From Erysipelotrichaceae bacterium UBA6182 (GTDB taxonomy: Bacteria; Bacillota_I; Bacilli_A; Erysipelotrichales; Erysipelotrichaceae), in assembly GCA_002422065.1 (NCBI GenBank), contig DITO01000042.1, positions 1-5,819 of the forward strand: a DNA stretch of 5,819 nt, written 5' to 3'. Shown piece after piece: positions 5,737-5,819 of this stretch (position 1 is the first letter of the stretch; every line of letters begins with the position of its first letter). A program made the translations under genes and the position numbers. The notes beneath the pieces were generated by a model, which was not told where the DNA came from, did not search any database, and saw only the letters and a program-made list of their open reading frames with translations.

Positions 5737-5819
5737 AGTATTCTCCTTAACATCATTCTAAGAGATAGTCTTACTTCACGCAATGAAACTGCATATAAAG
5801 GGGCTGTAACGAATAAACA
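5733..5819 (-). CDS. 3' end of an unidentified upstream gene (partial), ATGA overlap
   Basis: From the right edge the - strand is open for 28 codons, ending at TGA (5735-5733). That stop shares ATGA with the start of the ADP-ribosylglycohydrolase-like gene, the standard overlap of cotranscribed genes. The AAGGAG ribosome site of the next gene lies inside these codons. The peptide begins hydrophobic (LFVTAPLYAVSL) and ends in the basic RLSLRMMLRRIL, which would suit the last helix and cytoplasmic tail of a membrane protein, but I cannot name a family. A stop-free run this short can arise by chance. If it is not coding, the stretch is the promoter region of the downstream gene, with a weak candidate TTGCGT (5783-5778), 17 bp, TAGAAT (5760-5755). 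Confidence 0.45.
   Translation of the reverse strand, partial: CLFVTAPLYAVSLREVRLSLRMMLRRIL

Noticed and set aside
5755..5783. Promoter TTGCGT-17 bp-TAGAAT directly upstream of the ADP-ribosylglycohydrolase-like gene
   Set aside because: The -35 matches only three of six, the leader would be about 12 nt starting at the ribosome site, and the stretch is better explained as the coding end of an upstream gene. It is kept only as an alternative within that entry.
5771..5799. Rightward promoter with TATAAA at 5794-5799 reading out of the window
   Set aside because: The hexamer 17 bp upstream (TTACTT) is poor, and no + strand start or ribosome site follows before the edge.
1..5819. CRISPR arrays, tRNA or rRNA genes, insertion sequences, attachment sites, riboswitches
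   Set aside because: Reading both strands showed no regularly spaced repeats, cloverleaf-like segments, transposase motifs or long structured leaders. Gaps between genes are too short for such elements except 1256-1379, which is filled by the divergent promoters.

Overview
The window comes from an AT-rich bacterial genome. The standard code is in use, because TGA ends the glycosidase gene and Trp is read from TGG. Low GC, purine-rich Shine-Dalgarno sites, A+T-rich promoters and short hairpin-plus-T terminators fit a low-GC Bacillota, possibly an Erysipelotrichia-type lineage. The genus cannot be fixed from the sequence alone. There is no rRNA, tRNA, CRISPR array, insertion sequence or phage gene. 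The longest stretch without a gene is the 124-bp promoter region at 1256-1379.

Layout, left to right: (1) bases 1-29 appear to be the last codons of a + strand short-chain dehydrogenase cut by the window edge. (2) A hairpin at 37-60 separates it from a convergent - strand pair, a trimeric-type purine nucleoside phosphorylase (425-1255) followed by a small four-helix membrane protein of the DUF3147 type (60-416), 8 nt apart. (3) A divergent regulatory region at 1256-1379 has back-to-back promoter candidates. (4) A + strand pair follows: a family 3 glycoside hydrolase (1380-3755) and an HGGG/GDSAG alpha/beta-hydrolase (3757-4644), 1 nt apart and probably translationally coupled. (5) A palindromic bidirectional terminator lies at 4646-4670. 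(6) A - strand protein of the ADP-ribosylglycohydrolase fold (4669-5736) has lost the usual metal-binding Asp motifs. (7) At the right edge is the 3' end of another - strand gene, overlapping the previous one by ATGA.

Functionally this is mostly intracellular catabolism. The phosphorylase recycles purine nucleosides. The GH3 enzyme and its partner esterase could strip sugar and acyl groups from the same imported conjugate, which is inference from coupling and not from a known substrate. The ADP-ribosylglycohydrolase relative has no assignable reaction. Nothing here amounts to a clearly new multi-gene system. The items most worth a second look are the remodelled active site of the ADP-ribosylglycohydrolase-like protein, the uncharacterised C-terminal extension of the GH3 enzyme, and the GH3-esterase pair.
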